Shown piece by piece: positions 22,992 through 35,055 of a DNA stretch of 64,000 nucleotides; the stretch's first letter is position 1, and each line of letters begins with the position of its first letter. A model generated the notes under the pieces. It was not told the DNA's origin and made no database searches. It saw only the letters and a list, made by a program, of their open reading frames with translations. The DNA is taken from positions 10,752,001-10,816,000 of the forward strand of contig NC_073346.2 in NCBI RefSeq assembly GCF_027580225.2, read 5' to 3'. Made by a program: the position numbers and the translations under genes. This DNA is from Misgurnus anguillicaudatus. Lineage: Eukaryota > Chordata > Actinopteri > Cypriniformes > Cobitidae.

Positions 22992-23604
22992 CTGTAAGAA
23001 AAGATAAAGTGCGTGTCAGCAATAAGAAATGAAAGGACGTCATTTTTTTTGATAAGGAGTGGAGGTAGGACCTCACACTTATTCCTGGACATGACAGCAG
23101 GGAATATGAATTAGTTTGCTATGACTTCAGCAAGATCTACATAATGACATGCACACCACATGAGTCCAAACAAAACAGAGCTGAGCATCAATGATGTGGC
23201 CTGAATTTCGAACCAGGAATCAATGTCACAAAGTTATAAAACCTTTTAAAGAATAGGGCCACCAAACATTAAATATCTGTCGTTTTCTCACCCCAGTGAC
23301 TTATGTGACCTTCTTCTGTGAAATACAAATGAAGATGTTACCCAAAGTGTCCAAACTGTTTTTCTATACAAGCATATAGTGACCAGGTGTCAAACTCTTC
23401 TATATAAAAATCACTGCTCTTAAATCTTTGCATATTCAAATTTGCATCACGCTAGGTTTGACAGCAGTGTTGTCCCTTGAAAGTCAGCAGAACAAAAAAT
23501 TGAATATGCAAAAGCATGATCAAGATTCAGCACTATGGAACATGGGACAATTTTAATAAATACAAACTTCAATTTAGGTTCTGCTCCAAGCACAAAGCTA
23601 TTGG

Positions 23605-24516
23605 GTGATTCTCACGAAACCATTGAAACACCACGGCACTAATGATTTTAGCTTTAAAATGTGTAATATAGTAACATTAAAAAGCATCAGAATTAACACA
23701 ATACTGTGTTCTACCTTGCACAATGTGTGATTTCAACATAAGAATTTATAATTGTAAATTTTATCTCATTTTCTGCTGAAATTCTCATTACCGCAATGTG
23801 TCCGGCTGTGTTTGAACATGCGTTATGTTGTAATTTAATCAAATTAACACAAAAATATTAAGAAAAAAAATAAATGGATGTTTTGCTAGACTACTTAAGA
23901 TGACAGAAAAAATATTTACTGAATATTCATGTATAATAATAATGAAGAAAAATTAGGAAAGTGATGTGTCCATGCCTGATGTTCTCATCCTCCGCAACAC
24001 TTTTTGAGAACAATTTAAGCACACATACAGAATTTTAATAAAGTTTGATTTTAAGTGACCAAGCACATGGACCAGTTACTTCAAGATGGCTACAAGGTAA
24101 GATAATTTTTTCACAGTTAATTTGAAATATTGCCTTGTCAGAATGCTTACACAACATTTTGATTATCATTACCGCAACAGATGCTTATTAAATGTTCATT
24201 TAATTAATAGAAGCATAATACTTTGATTTTAAATGCATGTGCAGAATCTCCAAATTATGTTCTTTCAGGTTTGTCATTTTGAAAATATGTCAGTGTTGAT
24301 GTTTTCTGACTGTTGCGGTAATGAGATTTTTTAGGACTAATTTTTTTAATTATGTTACAAAAAGTGTTAAATGATAAGTAAAAGTTTTTAAATTAATGTT
24401 CCCATTTACTCCAGACTTTGTTTTTCAATGTCTGGTGGGAAAAAAAGTAAATTTAAGCAATTTTTACATTTTCATGCTTGACATTTTTAAAACCAAGTTT
24501 TTGTGAGAATCACCCT
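23605..24516. mobile_element. TIR element GGTGATTCTCACGAAA (0.9 kb)
   Basis: The left end GGGTGATTCTCACGAAAC is mirrored by TTTTGTGAGAATCACCC. The string CTATTG occurs at both borders and is the likely target duplication. The interior contains repeated ATTACCGCAA / TTGCGGTAATGAG motifs. No transposase recognised. End positions are accurate to a few bases. Confidence 0.75.
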
Positions 24517-24689
24517 ATTGCATGGCTTCAAAAAACTTGAATTATAGCGTACACGTTGTTTTGATAGACAACTTTAATGGTGCTGCTTTTAGTAAAGTTT
24601 GACATCAATTTTGTTTTTTGGAAGAAATAAAGTCATAGAAGTTTGAAACATGATGACAGAAATATTTTATCTTTGCCTGAACTATTCCT

Positions 24690-25560
24690 ACACTGTAAAA
24701 CCTAACAGTGTAAGTCACTAAACGAAATTTATTGTTTTTTAAAAAGTTATTTTCCCTTAATAAAAATGTGATATGAACTCAAAAACTGCAAATGATTAAC
24801 CATAACTTAAACTGAATAAGTACTACATTAAAAATGAACTTAAACTGAATAAGTACTGAATGACTGAATCACACATTCTCCCTCACACACATCTGAACTA
24901 AATAATGCGCTTTAATTTTGACACGCACCCCTCCCCCACATCTCACACAGAGTTTCACAGAGCAGCAGCAGCCGGGAGACAGCTAACAGGTAAGCATTGC
25001 AAACTCTTTCAACTTTTTTAAAGCATCTTTACACTTTAAAAACATGTTGTTTGTCGTGACTCTTCATTGTAATACTGTCTCGGTTAAGGAAATTTGTGTA
25101 ATGTTACCACGAGAGACACAGCAATATTTCCTCAGATTACTTCCTCTTTAAAGCATCTTTACACTTTAAAAACATGTTGTTTGTCGTGACTCTTCATTGT
25201 AATATTGTCTCGGTTACAGTAATTTGTGTAATGTTGGACATACGACGAGACACAGCATTATTGCCTCAGACTCCTTCCTCTTTAAAGCATCTTTAAACTT
25301 TAAAAACATGTTGTTTGTCGTTACTCTTCATTTTAATACTGACTCGGTTACAGTAATTTGTGTAATGTTGGACATACGACGAGACACAGCATTATTGCCT
25401 CAGACTCCTTCCTCTTTAAAGCATCTTTAAACTTTAAAAACATGTTGTTTGTCGTTACTCTTCATTTTAATACTGACTCGGTTACAGTAATTTGTGTAAT
25501 GTTGGACATACGACGAGACACAGCAATATTGCCTCAGACTCATTTTTATCAGCAGATTAT
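24690..25560. mobile_element. Truncated repeat element with exon-like donor and tandem array
   Basis: Starts near CACTGTAAAACCTAACAGTG (a MITE-type terminus also seen at 36601). It carries a GC-richer block at 24930-24988 ending ACAGCTAACAG before a consensus donor GTAAGC, then a tandem array. The right terminus is missing. The donor-bearing block looks like a transposon 5' exon rather than a tmem65 exon: it is on the plus strand, opposite to tmem65. Confidence 0.45.
25018..25550 (+). repeat. Tandem repeat, four units of 130-134 bp
   Basis: Units begin AAGCATCTTTAMACTTTAAA at 25021, 25151, 25285 and 25419 and share ATGTTGTTTGTCGTKACTCT and a CACAGC motif. Units 2, 3 and 4 are nearly identical, whereas unit 1 differs (TTACCACG in place of TTGGACATACG). 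The period is not a multiple of three, so the similar peptides it encodes in two frames are accidental. Short overlapping satellites of this kind arise by slippage or unequal exchange. Confidence 0.9.
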
Positions 25561-25909
25561 TGTGCATTGAGTACACCACAGTTCTGTAACGTTAAGTGGA
25601 AAATTACTTCATATATGATGTGTTTTCTCTCTCAGTAAGGACTAACGTTAACTGTCTGTCTGTCTGTCTGTTTGTTCTCAACCAAACAATTATTCAAGAC
25701 CTTTTAAAGGTTTAATAGGAATGCACCGAATATTTGGCCACTGAAAATTTTCAGCCAAAAATTACCCAAAAGAGCTTTTTCCGTTTTTGGCCTAAAGACT
25801 TTCATCACCGAAACAATACGGCCGAAATTTTGTGATGACGCAAACTGCAAACTGCGACCTGCATGTGCTTGTCTGAAGCAACATGTCTGCATTGTGGATG
25901 TATTTCCGT

Positions 25910-27520
25910 TAGGGGTGGGCAATAAACCGGTATGATAGTAATTACCGGTATTGTGTCACGCCATGATATGGATTTAGCAAAACCGTTGATACCGGCGTTA
26001 CATATTTTAAATTCTATTTTTGCACTTATCAGGGTTCCCGCGGGGTGTTACAAAAAAACTAACCTTCAGAAAGTTATATCTATGGCTTTAAAACGCCCAG
26101 ATCTTCATCCTAGGACTTAAATTTAACTTTATGAATGTTATTTTTTTAAGACCCCGCGGGAGTTTACCCAAGTCTTAAAAGTCATACCTCCGTTCCCGAG
26201 ATGCGCTGTCAGAAACACAAAACGAAAGGCTCCGATCGCACTTCAATCCATTTTTAATCATAATTTTTTTTAAGAGGATGCACATAATAGTGCACGCAAA
26301 TCCTGCCAAAGACTATATTTCAGGTGTTGTGATCTGTATACAGCGAGTTTGGCGAGAAACAAGCCCGTGGCTTACCTAAGCATTACCAGGTTCTGAAACA
26401 TAACAGGACCCAGAAGCGAACAAAATCAACACTGCTTTATTGAAAATCAACTTAAACAGTCGGACTGTCGAGTCCCAAGGCACCAACAGCGCGTCAACAG
26501 TGTTATATACATTTGGGAGGCTTTTTTACCTCACTGCTTCAAAGTCGTTTAACGGTGTTACTCCCTTTTCACTCAGATCTGCTCTCTCTCTACTGCGCCC
26601 TGCACGCGCTCTCCAGGTAAGCGATTGGAGGACGGAAAGCAAGAAATTACCGTAATAAACCATAATTTGGCAAAAAGTGCAATTTATCTTCTTTTAGGAA
26701 CCCTTCCTTTTTTGATAGCGCAAATGGTTGAGGAGTTACGGTTAAATGAATAGCGCTTTCAGAGTGCTTTAGCGGATAACGTAAGCAACGTACCAAACAC
26801 ATTAAAAACAGCCTTTAATGGTAAATGACGTTTTCTTAATGCAGATTTATTAATTGGCTATTAAACAATACATAGTGCATATTTACGCATAAAAACGTAT
26901 GAGTGGAGTGTGTTTGGCAATGTGAATCTGCTGGTTAATTAAATGAAATTAAATACAATAAATACATTTATTAATATAACTAACTTGTATTAATAAACTG
27001 CATTTATTAATACGTTCAGGGATTAATAATAATTTGAAGTGAGATGGCATCTCCCATCAGATGTTCATATTAACAACAAAAAGAAAATCTTGTTCTTTGT
27101 ATATTTATAAATCAAACAGACACAAGATATACACAGCACACAGCTTTAAAGTTGTTGGACGTAGCGTAAAACATTGTAATAAGGCACATAGCCTACCAGC
27201 AAATGACCATATACTAATTTCCATATTTTCATACTTCCCATATTAGTGACAATATGCATAAGAAGATGAGTCCACTCATCCACACAATTGCGCTTTTAAA
27301 GGAAAAAATGGGAAAAGATAAAAAATCATGTCTATGTCCAATCCCTTACTTATTAGTAACATAAGGTTAAAAATAAAAATTTTGTCCGTAATTTAACTAA
27401 GGTTTACTACAGTGTGACTCCAAGTTTTATCTCATATGGCAACATACCGTAATACCGTTATACCGGCTGAAGAGTGAAAAATACCTTGATATGAATTTTT
27501 GCTCATACCGCCCACCCCTA
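25910..27520. mobile_element. Nested hAT element with perfect target duplication (1.6 kb)
   Basis: The ends are TAGGGGTGGGCAATAAACCG and CATACCGCCCACCCCTA. Identical 8-bp duplications ATTTCCGT lie at 25902-25909 and 27521-27528. The inner ends have repeated ACCGGTAT motifs. A further GC-rich pair, GGGTTCCCGCGGGG and ACCCCGCGGGAG (26033-26162), may mark a small internal insertion. No transposase frame recognised. Confidence 0.93.
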
Positions 27521-28896
27521 ATTTCCGTATACCTGTGTCTCAATTCGTTTCCTAGCTCCTGAGGTCGTGAATCAGTATGGATCGGCTCGCATGCGATTCA
27601 CGGATTAATACGCAAATTTATTTAGGAAAAGTTGATCATTTGCACATGTTTTAAAGGCTTGCAAATGTTAACAATCAAGTGATTTTAAACAATTTAACTG
27701 CAAAAAGGTGCTAAAGTGAGCAGCTTTCTGTACGCACATACCTATGGCACAGACGCATGCGGTTAAATATGTCCAGTCCAGCTCCAGTCAGACGTGATCA
27801 TCCCTATGCACTTCAAAGATTAGAACTCTTGATGTGTAAACTTTAGAGAAAGTTGCCCTACTGTGTCTCAAAATGTAATCCATTAAAATAAATTTGGCGA
27901 ATAGAGGAATGAAAAACAACGTAATGTTTTTATGTGAAGCGACTGTATGTGTGTGAGCACGCGTTTAAGTGCACTCAGTAGTGGATACATTTTAAAAAGC
28001 AAGCGAACATAACATCTTTCTGTTCCTGACAGGGCACATACAAACAAAATGATCTCCACAGTATTCTTTTTCTAATGAAAACATTTGTTTATGTCTTAAG
28101 TGTATATAGATTAGAGTCAGAAACCAGTCCATGCTTATTTGGTCTTAAAGAGACAGTAACCTCAATTAACCTACTTAAGTTTGTTTCATTGATGTGAATC
28201 AAACAACACAAGACAAAGAGAAAATCACTGCTGTAGCTCTAAAAAATTATAATCATATTTAATTTATACAATAAAGACAGTATTATGATTCATTTAATTC
28301 AATTTCTGTACCCAATGCTAATTTCAGACCTTCCTTATTGTGCAACTTTGTTATTTTCTATAAATGTTTGCAATTTCTTTATTTGTTATTAGACTTTCCC
28401 ACCCCTTTTTTGCTAAGGCCTAAAAAAAAATTTTTGTTTGGTTCCGGTTTCCGACCGACCCTGCCAATTTATGTGCGACCCAAATTTATTTTATGAGCTT
28501 GGGGAAGAAATAATACACATTAAATAAATACACAAAAAAAAAAAAATTTGAGGCGAACTATAATTTACCTTTTAGTACAGCACCGTTTTTGTAAAGCACG
28601 CGTCCTCCAGCAACAAACAAAGCAGCTACACAGTCGTTAACACAATAGTTCACAGATCGTTGTCGCCACTTACAAAGGCACTGGTAAAGTGGTAATTTTT
28701 GGTGTGCATTCGAGATGCTGTTTCGTGCACAGCAACGTGATCTTTTGCCCCGCCGAAAGTTGTAAATTACAGACAAAAAAAAGACGAGCTGAACAACGAT
28801 ATGCAAGTGGGCTTTTCTCTTCCAGAGAGCACAAACCAAGGCTCATTTTTGCTGGCAGTAAGTGAATTATAATATTTGAATTTATGGTATTATGAC

Positions 28897-29856
28897 CAGG
28901 GCTTGACATTAACACCGCCAAACGCGGGTAAGATTTCGGCCGTAAGGCGGGTCTGTTTTCTTAAAAGTTATGCGAAATGATAAACAATACGCAATGCGAC
29001 ACTGGGAAACTACAACTTCCATGAGCATTCTGCACCCAGAGCAACGCACAGAGATCTGTTGAGAGACGCGCACGCGATCAGCGGGGCGTTGCGGACCAAA
29101 GCGTCACCTTCCAGAGAGCGCGCGAGAGCTGATGGATTTGCGAATGCACAAGAGGACGCAGTCTGAGCGCATACACACTTCGGGAAAGATAACACAATTG
29201 CATGGAAGTGATTGATTAGATATAAATTGCGTGCAAACTCTCAGGCCAAGAGCGAAGAGAAATTCAGCGTACCTGAATGCACACGAAATCAAAAGAAACC
29301 CGCCATCGAGAGGTTCGCGCATCATTTTAATGTAACAATAATGCCCTCCCGACATTTGTCATTAAAAGTCTTAAATCACTTTTATCAGAAACCATGTAGA
29401 TTATAAAATACATCTGCATGACAGTAAAATTAATGTACATATCTTGACAGTATTTACTGCTGTTGTTAATAAATATTTAAAGTGGTTATCGATGGGTTTT
29501 GTGTTTATCTTTTCAGTTTAGAATTAGTGTTTCTTCTACACCCCTGTTCTACTTTTAATATATTCATTCAAAGTTATTCTATTTATGCCTTACTTACTAG
29601 CATGTTTTTCATGCATCTTATATGATCTATACTGATATACCAGCTATATACCAGCTAAATGTTGTCTTAATTCGGGTAGTCAGACTGCATTTGAAATTCA
29701 GTCTGCATCTAATTTAGCAAGTAAATTTGCTCGAATTAAAGTAATTTTAGGATGCCAAAGTCAAATTTAATCATATACAATTTAACTTTGGCTAGTACCT
29801 TTGAAAAACAACTAGCCACTTTGGCTGGTGAGCAAAAAAGTTAATGTCAAGCCCTG
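28897..29856. mobile_element. hAT element inside the 28414-30320 element
   Basis: The ends CAGGGCTTGACATTAAC and GTTAATGTCAAGCCCTG are perfect inverted repeats of 17 bp. Flanking 8-mers ATTATGAC and ATTATGCT match in six positions, a worn target duplication. No transposase frame recognised. It is the innermost of three levels of insertion. Confidence 0.9.
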
Positions 29857-30018
29857 ATTATGCTACAAAGAGTTCCACTTTTATACTTTAGCCACAGGCT
29901 CACGTAAGATATTTTTCATATCATACAGACAGATTCAACACCGGCCTCCACATATTGCGTTTCGTTATTTTTTTTTTTACTTTAAAACACGCAGTGTATT
30001 CGTTCAGCTGCATTTACT

Positions 30019-30020
<2 letters not shown>

Positions 30021-30084
<64 letters not shown>
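30021..30084 (+). repeat. (TC)n(AC)n compound microsatellite
   Basis: About 20 TC units followed directly by about 11 CA units. It lies in the 28414-30320 transposon. Confidence 0.95.
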
Positions 30085-30085
<1 letters not shown>

Positions 30086-30425
30086 ATTAAAAAGAGATAA
30101 TCCGTGGAGATCCGTGGCTCTGCGCTGCGTGAGACAAACACGCAATATAGCCAAAGTCACCTCAAATATATCCGCTATTCAATTTAAATATTTAACAATT
30201 TCCTACCTATCCCTTGCTGCCATTGTAAAAAAAATAAAAAATAAAATAAAATAAATTCCCTACCGACCCATGACCTAAACTGACAACCAACCGGAACCAA
30301 ACTTTTTTTTTTTATGCCTAATCGAAAAATAATCCGATCCGTGCCTCAAAAACTGTAATGTGATCCGAAACATGAGTTTTGTGATCCGTCATACTCCTAG
30401 TAAAGTTAGTACACAGTGATTTAAT

Positions 30426-30925
30426 GTATTTCATTATTTGCTTTACAGGCTTGCAGAGGTGATATGATGAAGACTTAAACATCCTTGACACAACTGAAGG
30501 CACAACTTAAAGAGATAGTTCAATGAAAATTATGTCATCATTTACTCATCCTCGTGTTGTTTTAAACCTGTATGTGTTAGTTTTTTTATTAACACAAGAG
30601 AAGATATGTTGAGGAATGATGGTAAACCCACAACAGATAGTGACCATTGACTTCCATAGTAGGAATAAAAAAATGATGGAATTTAATAGGTAACATCAAC
30701 TGTGTTCTAATTATCATTTTTCAAAATATTTTCTTCATCATTTATCAAAATACTTCCAATTTTGTTTCCTACTATGGAAGTCAATGGTATAGTATTTCAT
30801 TATTTGCTTTACAGGCTTGCAGAGGTGATATGATGAAGACTTAAACATCCTTGACACAACTGAAGGCACAACTTAAAGAGATAGTTCAATGAAAATTCTG
30901 TCATCATTTACTCATCCTCGTGTTG
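30426..30925 (+). repeat. Near-identical 134-bp direct duplication, 366-bp offset
   Basis: Bases 30426-30559 recur at 30792-30925 with one difference by eye (ATTATGTC against ATTCTGTC). The unit starts GTATTTCATTATTTGCTTTA and ends in the widespread GTCATCATTTACTCATCCTC repeat. The block between the copies is the middle of the same teleost repeat, including an inverted CATTGACTTCCATAGTAGGA / TCCTACTATGGAAGTCAATG pair. The high identity implies a recent event, or an assembly artefact. Confidence 0.85.
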
Positions 30926-31011
30926 CCATAAATGCAATAGTACTAATAATTGGTGTAGTTTCTTTCGGTGTTTCGGTTTTTGCCAAGAATTTTCATTTCG
31001 GTGCATCCCTA

Positions 31012-33735
31012 CATTTTAAAATATAGATATTTTTCTTACAATATCACATTGAATATCCGCAAAAGACCTTCATTAACCCCTTGGAGCCATGGATTACTTC
31101 TGTGAAGGATGAATGCACATTTGCAAAAAAAATTTCCTGCTCCCGGTTTTCTACCATTATAAAGCGTGAAAGAGCAAGGACGTTTACTAAAATAACCCCA
31201 AATGTGTTCGATTGAAAGATGATGGACATGTGTATCTCAGATTGCTTGAGGCTGAGTACATCGTGGGTGTAATTCGATTTTTGGCTGCAGTATTCTTTTA
31301 AATCTAAAATGACAAGTGTGTATTTTTAGGTACTGAAACTGGTCACCATTTCCTTTGGGTTTTCCACTATTCTTGGACACTTTAATCAGTCGCCCAGTTA
31401 AATACACCTGCTGTGTGAATGACATTTAGCCTCTCAATTAAATTGAACTCTTGAAATCAGTCTACATAATAAATGATATAGCAGCATGTCGCATTATAGG
31501 ACACTGCTAACTGCTTGAGATGGTCACATTTAGCACAATCTCTTCCCTTGCATGTGTGTAATCTCACAGCTGTGTTCCCACCCAGCCACTATTAAACATC
31601 TCATAGAGAATGTTAAGAGCCAAGCACTGTGATTAAAGGGAATTTTAATGACCTCCCTACTGCACGAATATAAGGACTATAATACATTATTGATCAGTCA
31701 AAGCGAAGAGCTGAATCTGGATGATTCTGGACTGTGCAGGCATCTTTCTGCCCTTCCGGGTGTGTTTGGGTAAATGCATCAGCAGCTCATTTAGTGCTTT
31801 GAAGAGATATGGCGATCCTGTAATGTGTTTAAAGCAGCTGAGAGGTCTCCTGTGTTTCTGTTCTTGGGCTGGACTGTCATAGCACAGTCACAGCACAAAG
31901 CTGCGTTTGAAGTACACTAAGATTTTCAACAGAGCAGAGATTATGCATGAATAAACACAAAGGATGGAGACCTATTTGATGCATCTTTTACTGCATGATG
32001 CAGACTGGGTCACATTTGTCCTGCACATGATGCATTACTGACATGATTGGCATCTTAAATCATCCAGCTCTTGCGATTCGGGTCAGCAAGTACATCCTAA
32101 TAAACACTCCCACCGACCACATGGGATTGGGTATAAACCACATTTATATGAGCAACCATATCGCAACAACCACCTTAGCATTGTAGTAGCTGATTCTGCA
32201 TCAGCAAAACCCATTTACTGTTCTGGTGGATTCAAAATCATCAATAAGTCATTTAGGCTTGCATTCGAATCTAAAATTTGAAATATAAATATAGATAACT
32301 CGTATCATCATTAGTTTCTCTGTAAATTACCAAATGGTATCAGGAATACATCATCTAAAGGCCGACACTAACACAGAAATGATTGGATTGTAATGCATTC
32401 TGTATGATAAATGCACGTCTCAAATCTGACAGAACCTCTCAACTACCAAATATAAAAGAGGTAGGAAAAGGTCCCAGACCAAATAATCAACCAATGAGAT
32501 GGCTGGAAATGTGACACATCATTCTCCTGAGTCATCAAAGCGTGTACGCTATTCATCTCTCTGATCACACGACACACAGAAGCGGTGGTGTGTGGAAAAG
32601 CATCTGTTGAGTCCTCTTGTTTGATGTCGTCAACAAGGCAGCTGGATGCTTTTGAATAATGTAGGAAGAAAATTATTACCGTAAAATAAAGAGAGCTGTA
32701 TAACAAGCTGATGATGATGAAATTACTTGACTTTCAGAGTTCTCCCATACTCATTGAAAAGATGTTGGTTGTAAAACCAGCTATAAAGCTGCTCAGCGTC
32801 TGAATAAGTGATTCAATCCTTAGCAATATACAGTAAAACCCTTCTGTTGAACTGAAAACTGGATCAAACCGTGCCAAACTAAATTGTCTATTGATTAAAT
32901 TAACTAGAAAGCGCAGAATCCAATTTATAGAAAAAACATTAATTCTCCAGATTGAACATATTCTCAGTGGTTATTTGGCTGCAGGAAATGAAAGCTTTCC
33001 TGTGCTGATCCAAACTGATTGGTGTTTATTTTACTACTTCTTTATATAAAGTAAATGACATCAGCCTCTATTGTGTCTTCATACGCTGAATAAAAGACAT
33101 AATCTCCACTATGTCAGCCTTCAGAAAAGATCACTAAACTGGACAATCGCCTACACTTCAGATCTTACATTAAAAGCCTCATAAAGCCTTTTAAATACTA
33201 CACACACAAAAAAACAACAACATGAAAACTTTAACACTACATTTCTTCACAAATGATCCATTATAACTAGATGGCTATATGCAGATTAATATTCTGATTG
33301 ACGGCTCAATCAGAATGAATAGACTTGATGAAAAATAATAACATTTTCAGGTGATGTAGATCCAAATGAAAACATTTTAATGGCATATAAACCTATTAAT
33401 AAATCTTCTTTTACAATGAAGGCGTCTCACGCCAATTATGCTTAATAAACTGATAACGTGTGGGGTTATGTAAATGCATAAAACGGTTTTCTGTTATCGG
33501 GGAAAGCCCATAAACGGCGTAAGCAAAAAAACGATCGGCACGGTTATTTTTTTGCTCATTACCACAATTTCGCGTTGCATGTTAACACCCAAACCAGCTT
33601 TCTTGCAGTGGAAGTAAGCATAAAGTACTCCACTCATGCAGTTGAAACGGCGAAAATCGAAGCTCGTGGTACATTTACAGGTTTTGCAGACATGAGAAGA
33701 TATACAACAGTATAGCATAAGACACATTTCCCGTC
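31012..33735. other. Relatively repeat-poor part of tmem65 intron 1
   Basis: No transposon ends, tandem arrays or repeat families that I recognise, unlike the surrounding DNA. No splice-bounded open frame either. It may contain conserved non-coding or enhancer sequence, but nothing in the sequence proves that. Confidence 0.4.
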
Positions 33736-33744
33736 AGCTTTTTA

Positions 33745-34255
33745 AAGTGCAACTACAGTATTTAATTGCTAAAAAAACAATGTTATTTTGTGTATTTGGT
33801 AAAATACAATGTTTTTTGCATGGTTTATGGTTTAAAAAACACATTATTTTCCATAAACCGTACATTTTTGTAGCTCCAGATATACTGTCTTCCTGAAATG
33901 CACAGACTTTGTCCAAAACTCATCGATTTGAAAAGCTCTGTGTCTCTGATTGGCCAGCTAATCTGTACGTTGTGATTGGCCTGAATTCCTCTGACGTCAG
34001 CCGGAAATGTGACCCTCTTTACCATGTTTGAAAGATTTGCTAACAGGAGTTAACTTACAGGCTGTGAGTCTGAAGCGGGAGGAATTATGATAATGTCGGT
34101 CTTGACTACGTCAACAAGCCCAGGAAGTAAACTGTTGCCTACAATCTGTGTGTTAGTTGTAGTCCAAGAAAAGAGATTTACATTGGAGACAATAACTCGC
34201 GTCATCATTTACCTTTTGCATATCGTTAACATGTACTAATACACACCTCTTTAAA
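33745..34255. repeat. Dispersed teleost repeat (part shared with 51540-51640)
   Basis: Contains an inverted set of motifs around TTTATGGTTTAAAAAACACA and CATTATTTTCCATAAACCGT. It ends with GTAGTCCAAGAAAAGAGATT and TTTTGCATATCGTTAACATG, which recur at 51540-51640. Family not named. Confidence 0.6.
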
Positions 34256-34261
34256 TGACTA

Positions 34262-34488
34262 TGGACAGGAATTAGACTAATCCTAGACTAAAATAAATGT
34301 AAGAGCTGTCAAAACTGAAAACTCAAAAATTTGCACTGACATATCCTTAAATACATCAGTTCCCTTGGTTTTGCCTCAAAATGCACACAAGTAATGAAAG
34401 TTTTTAGTAAGGCATGTTTGTTATATTTCATAATTAAACTAAGGCCTAATCCTGGCTTAAAGTAATCCCTGTCCGGGAAACCACCCAG
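34262..34488. mobile_element. MITE with GGACAGG / CCTGTCC ends
   Basis: The left end GGACAGGAATTAGACTAATC and the right end AAAGTAATCCCTGTCC are imperfect inverted repeats. The interior has TTTTGCCTCAAAATGCACAC and AGTAAGGCATGTTTGTTATA, motifs of an abundant teleost MITE. Confidence 0.6.
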
Positions 34489-34889
34489 ATATGTACTATA
34501 AGCGGTGACATCACTGTGAGAAACCTGACAAATCTCCAATCCCAAAATGCAGTGCAGTCCTTTGCAGAATACAAAGTAGCCAACCAGTATTGAACTGAAT
34601 TAACAGCAGAACCGCCACGGGGTAAAATTTACCCATAGCTGTTTTTAAATGTGCAGATTTACAATAAAGTATCCAAGTTTCCCAATCATTAACTTTTAAA
34701 TAAATTGTATAATTTACAATCCCCTGTTGTTAAGAATCGTTTAGATAAAACCAGATTAAAAAGTGAGGCATTTATACCTAATGGCTTTATTTTCACTCAG
34801 CAGTTTTCACGGCGATTATGTTTTAATGTTTTATTCTTGCCTGGCTGCCAAACCTATCCACAGAGTTGTGATCCATGCTCGTCATCTCC

Positions 34890-35055
34890 TCTTATCTTTA
34901 GCAGACCAAAACATTTTATTTTCGCCAAATTATTTGTTTCAAAGATCTATTTAGCCACTAGCCAGACAGATAAATAAATACAAACCAGTTCGCTGATTCA
35001 GGTGCGTAACAGCGACAACGTGCGTGCGTCCGATGAAACCGTCTATAGTACAAAA
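34890..35055 (+). repeat. Dispersed repeat, copy 1 of 3
   Basis: GCAGACCAAAACATTTTATT, then a TTAGCCACTAGCCAGACAGA block and GTCCGATGAAACCGTCTATA. The same ordered motifs occur at 36225-36375 and 63393-63550. All are in plus orientation. It is probably a retroposed or DNA repeat; no ends identified. Confidence 0.65.

Larger units (their letters stand above)
28414..30320. mobile_element. Nested TIR element GTTTGGTTCCGGTT (1.9 kb)
   Basis: The left end TAAGGCCTAAAAAAAAATTT, then GTTTGGTTCCGGTTTCCG is mirrored by the right end CAACCGGAACCAAAC followed by a T-run and ATGCCTA. It carries another hAT element at 28897-29856 and a (TC)n(AC)n tract at 30021-30084. Ends are approximate by a few bases because of homopolymer runs. 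Confidence 0.75.
25716..31011. mobile_element. hAT element (TAGGAATGCACCGAA) hosting several nested insertions
   Basis: The left terminus TAGGAATGCACCGAATATTT and the right terminus TTTCATTTCGGTGCATCCCTA form an inverted pair typical of fish hAT elements. Flanking 8-mers (AGGTTTAA and CATTTTAA) match only partly, so the target duplication is worn. The original element is now spread over 5.3 kb because other elements inserted into it at 25910-27520 and 28414-30320, and a duplicated block lies at 30426-30925. Confidence 0.75.

Noticed and set aside
24930..24988. Candidate alternative first exon of tmem65
   Set aside because: The splice donor is on the plus strand, opposite to tmem65, and the block lies in a repeat-like context.
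25018..25550. Tandem array resembling a CRISPR array or a repeat-protein gene
   Set aside because: Units are contiguous 130-134 bp with no unique spacers; the period is not a multiple of three, so no repeat protein is encoded; the host is a vertebrate.
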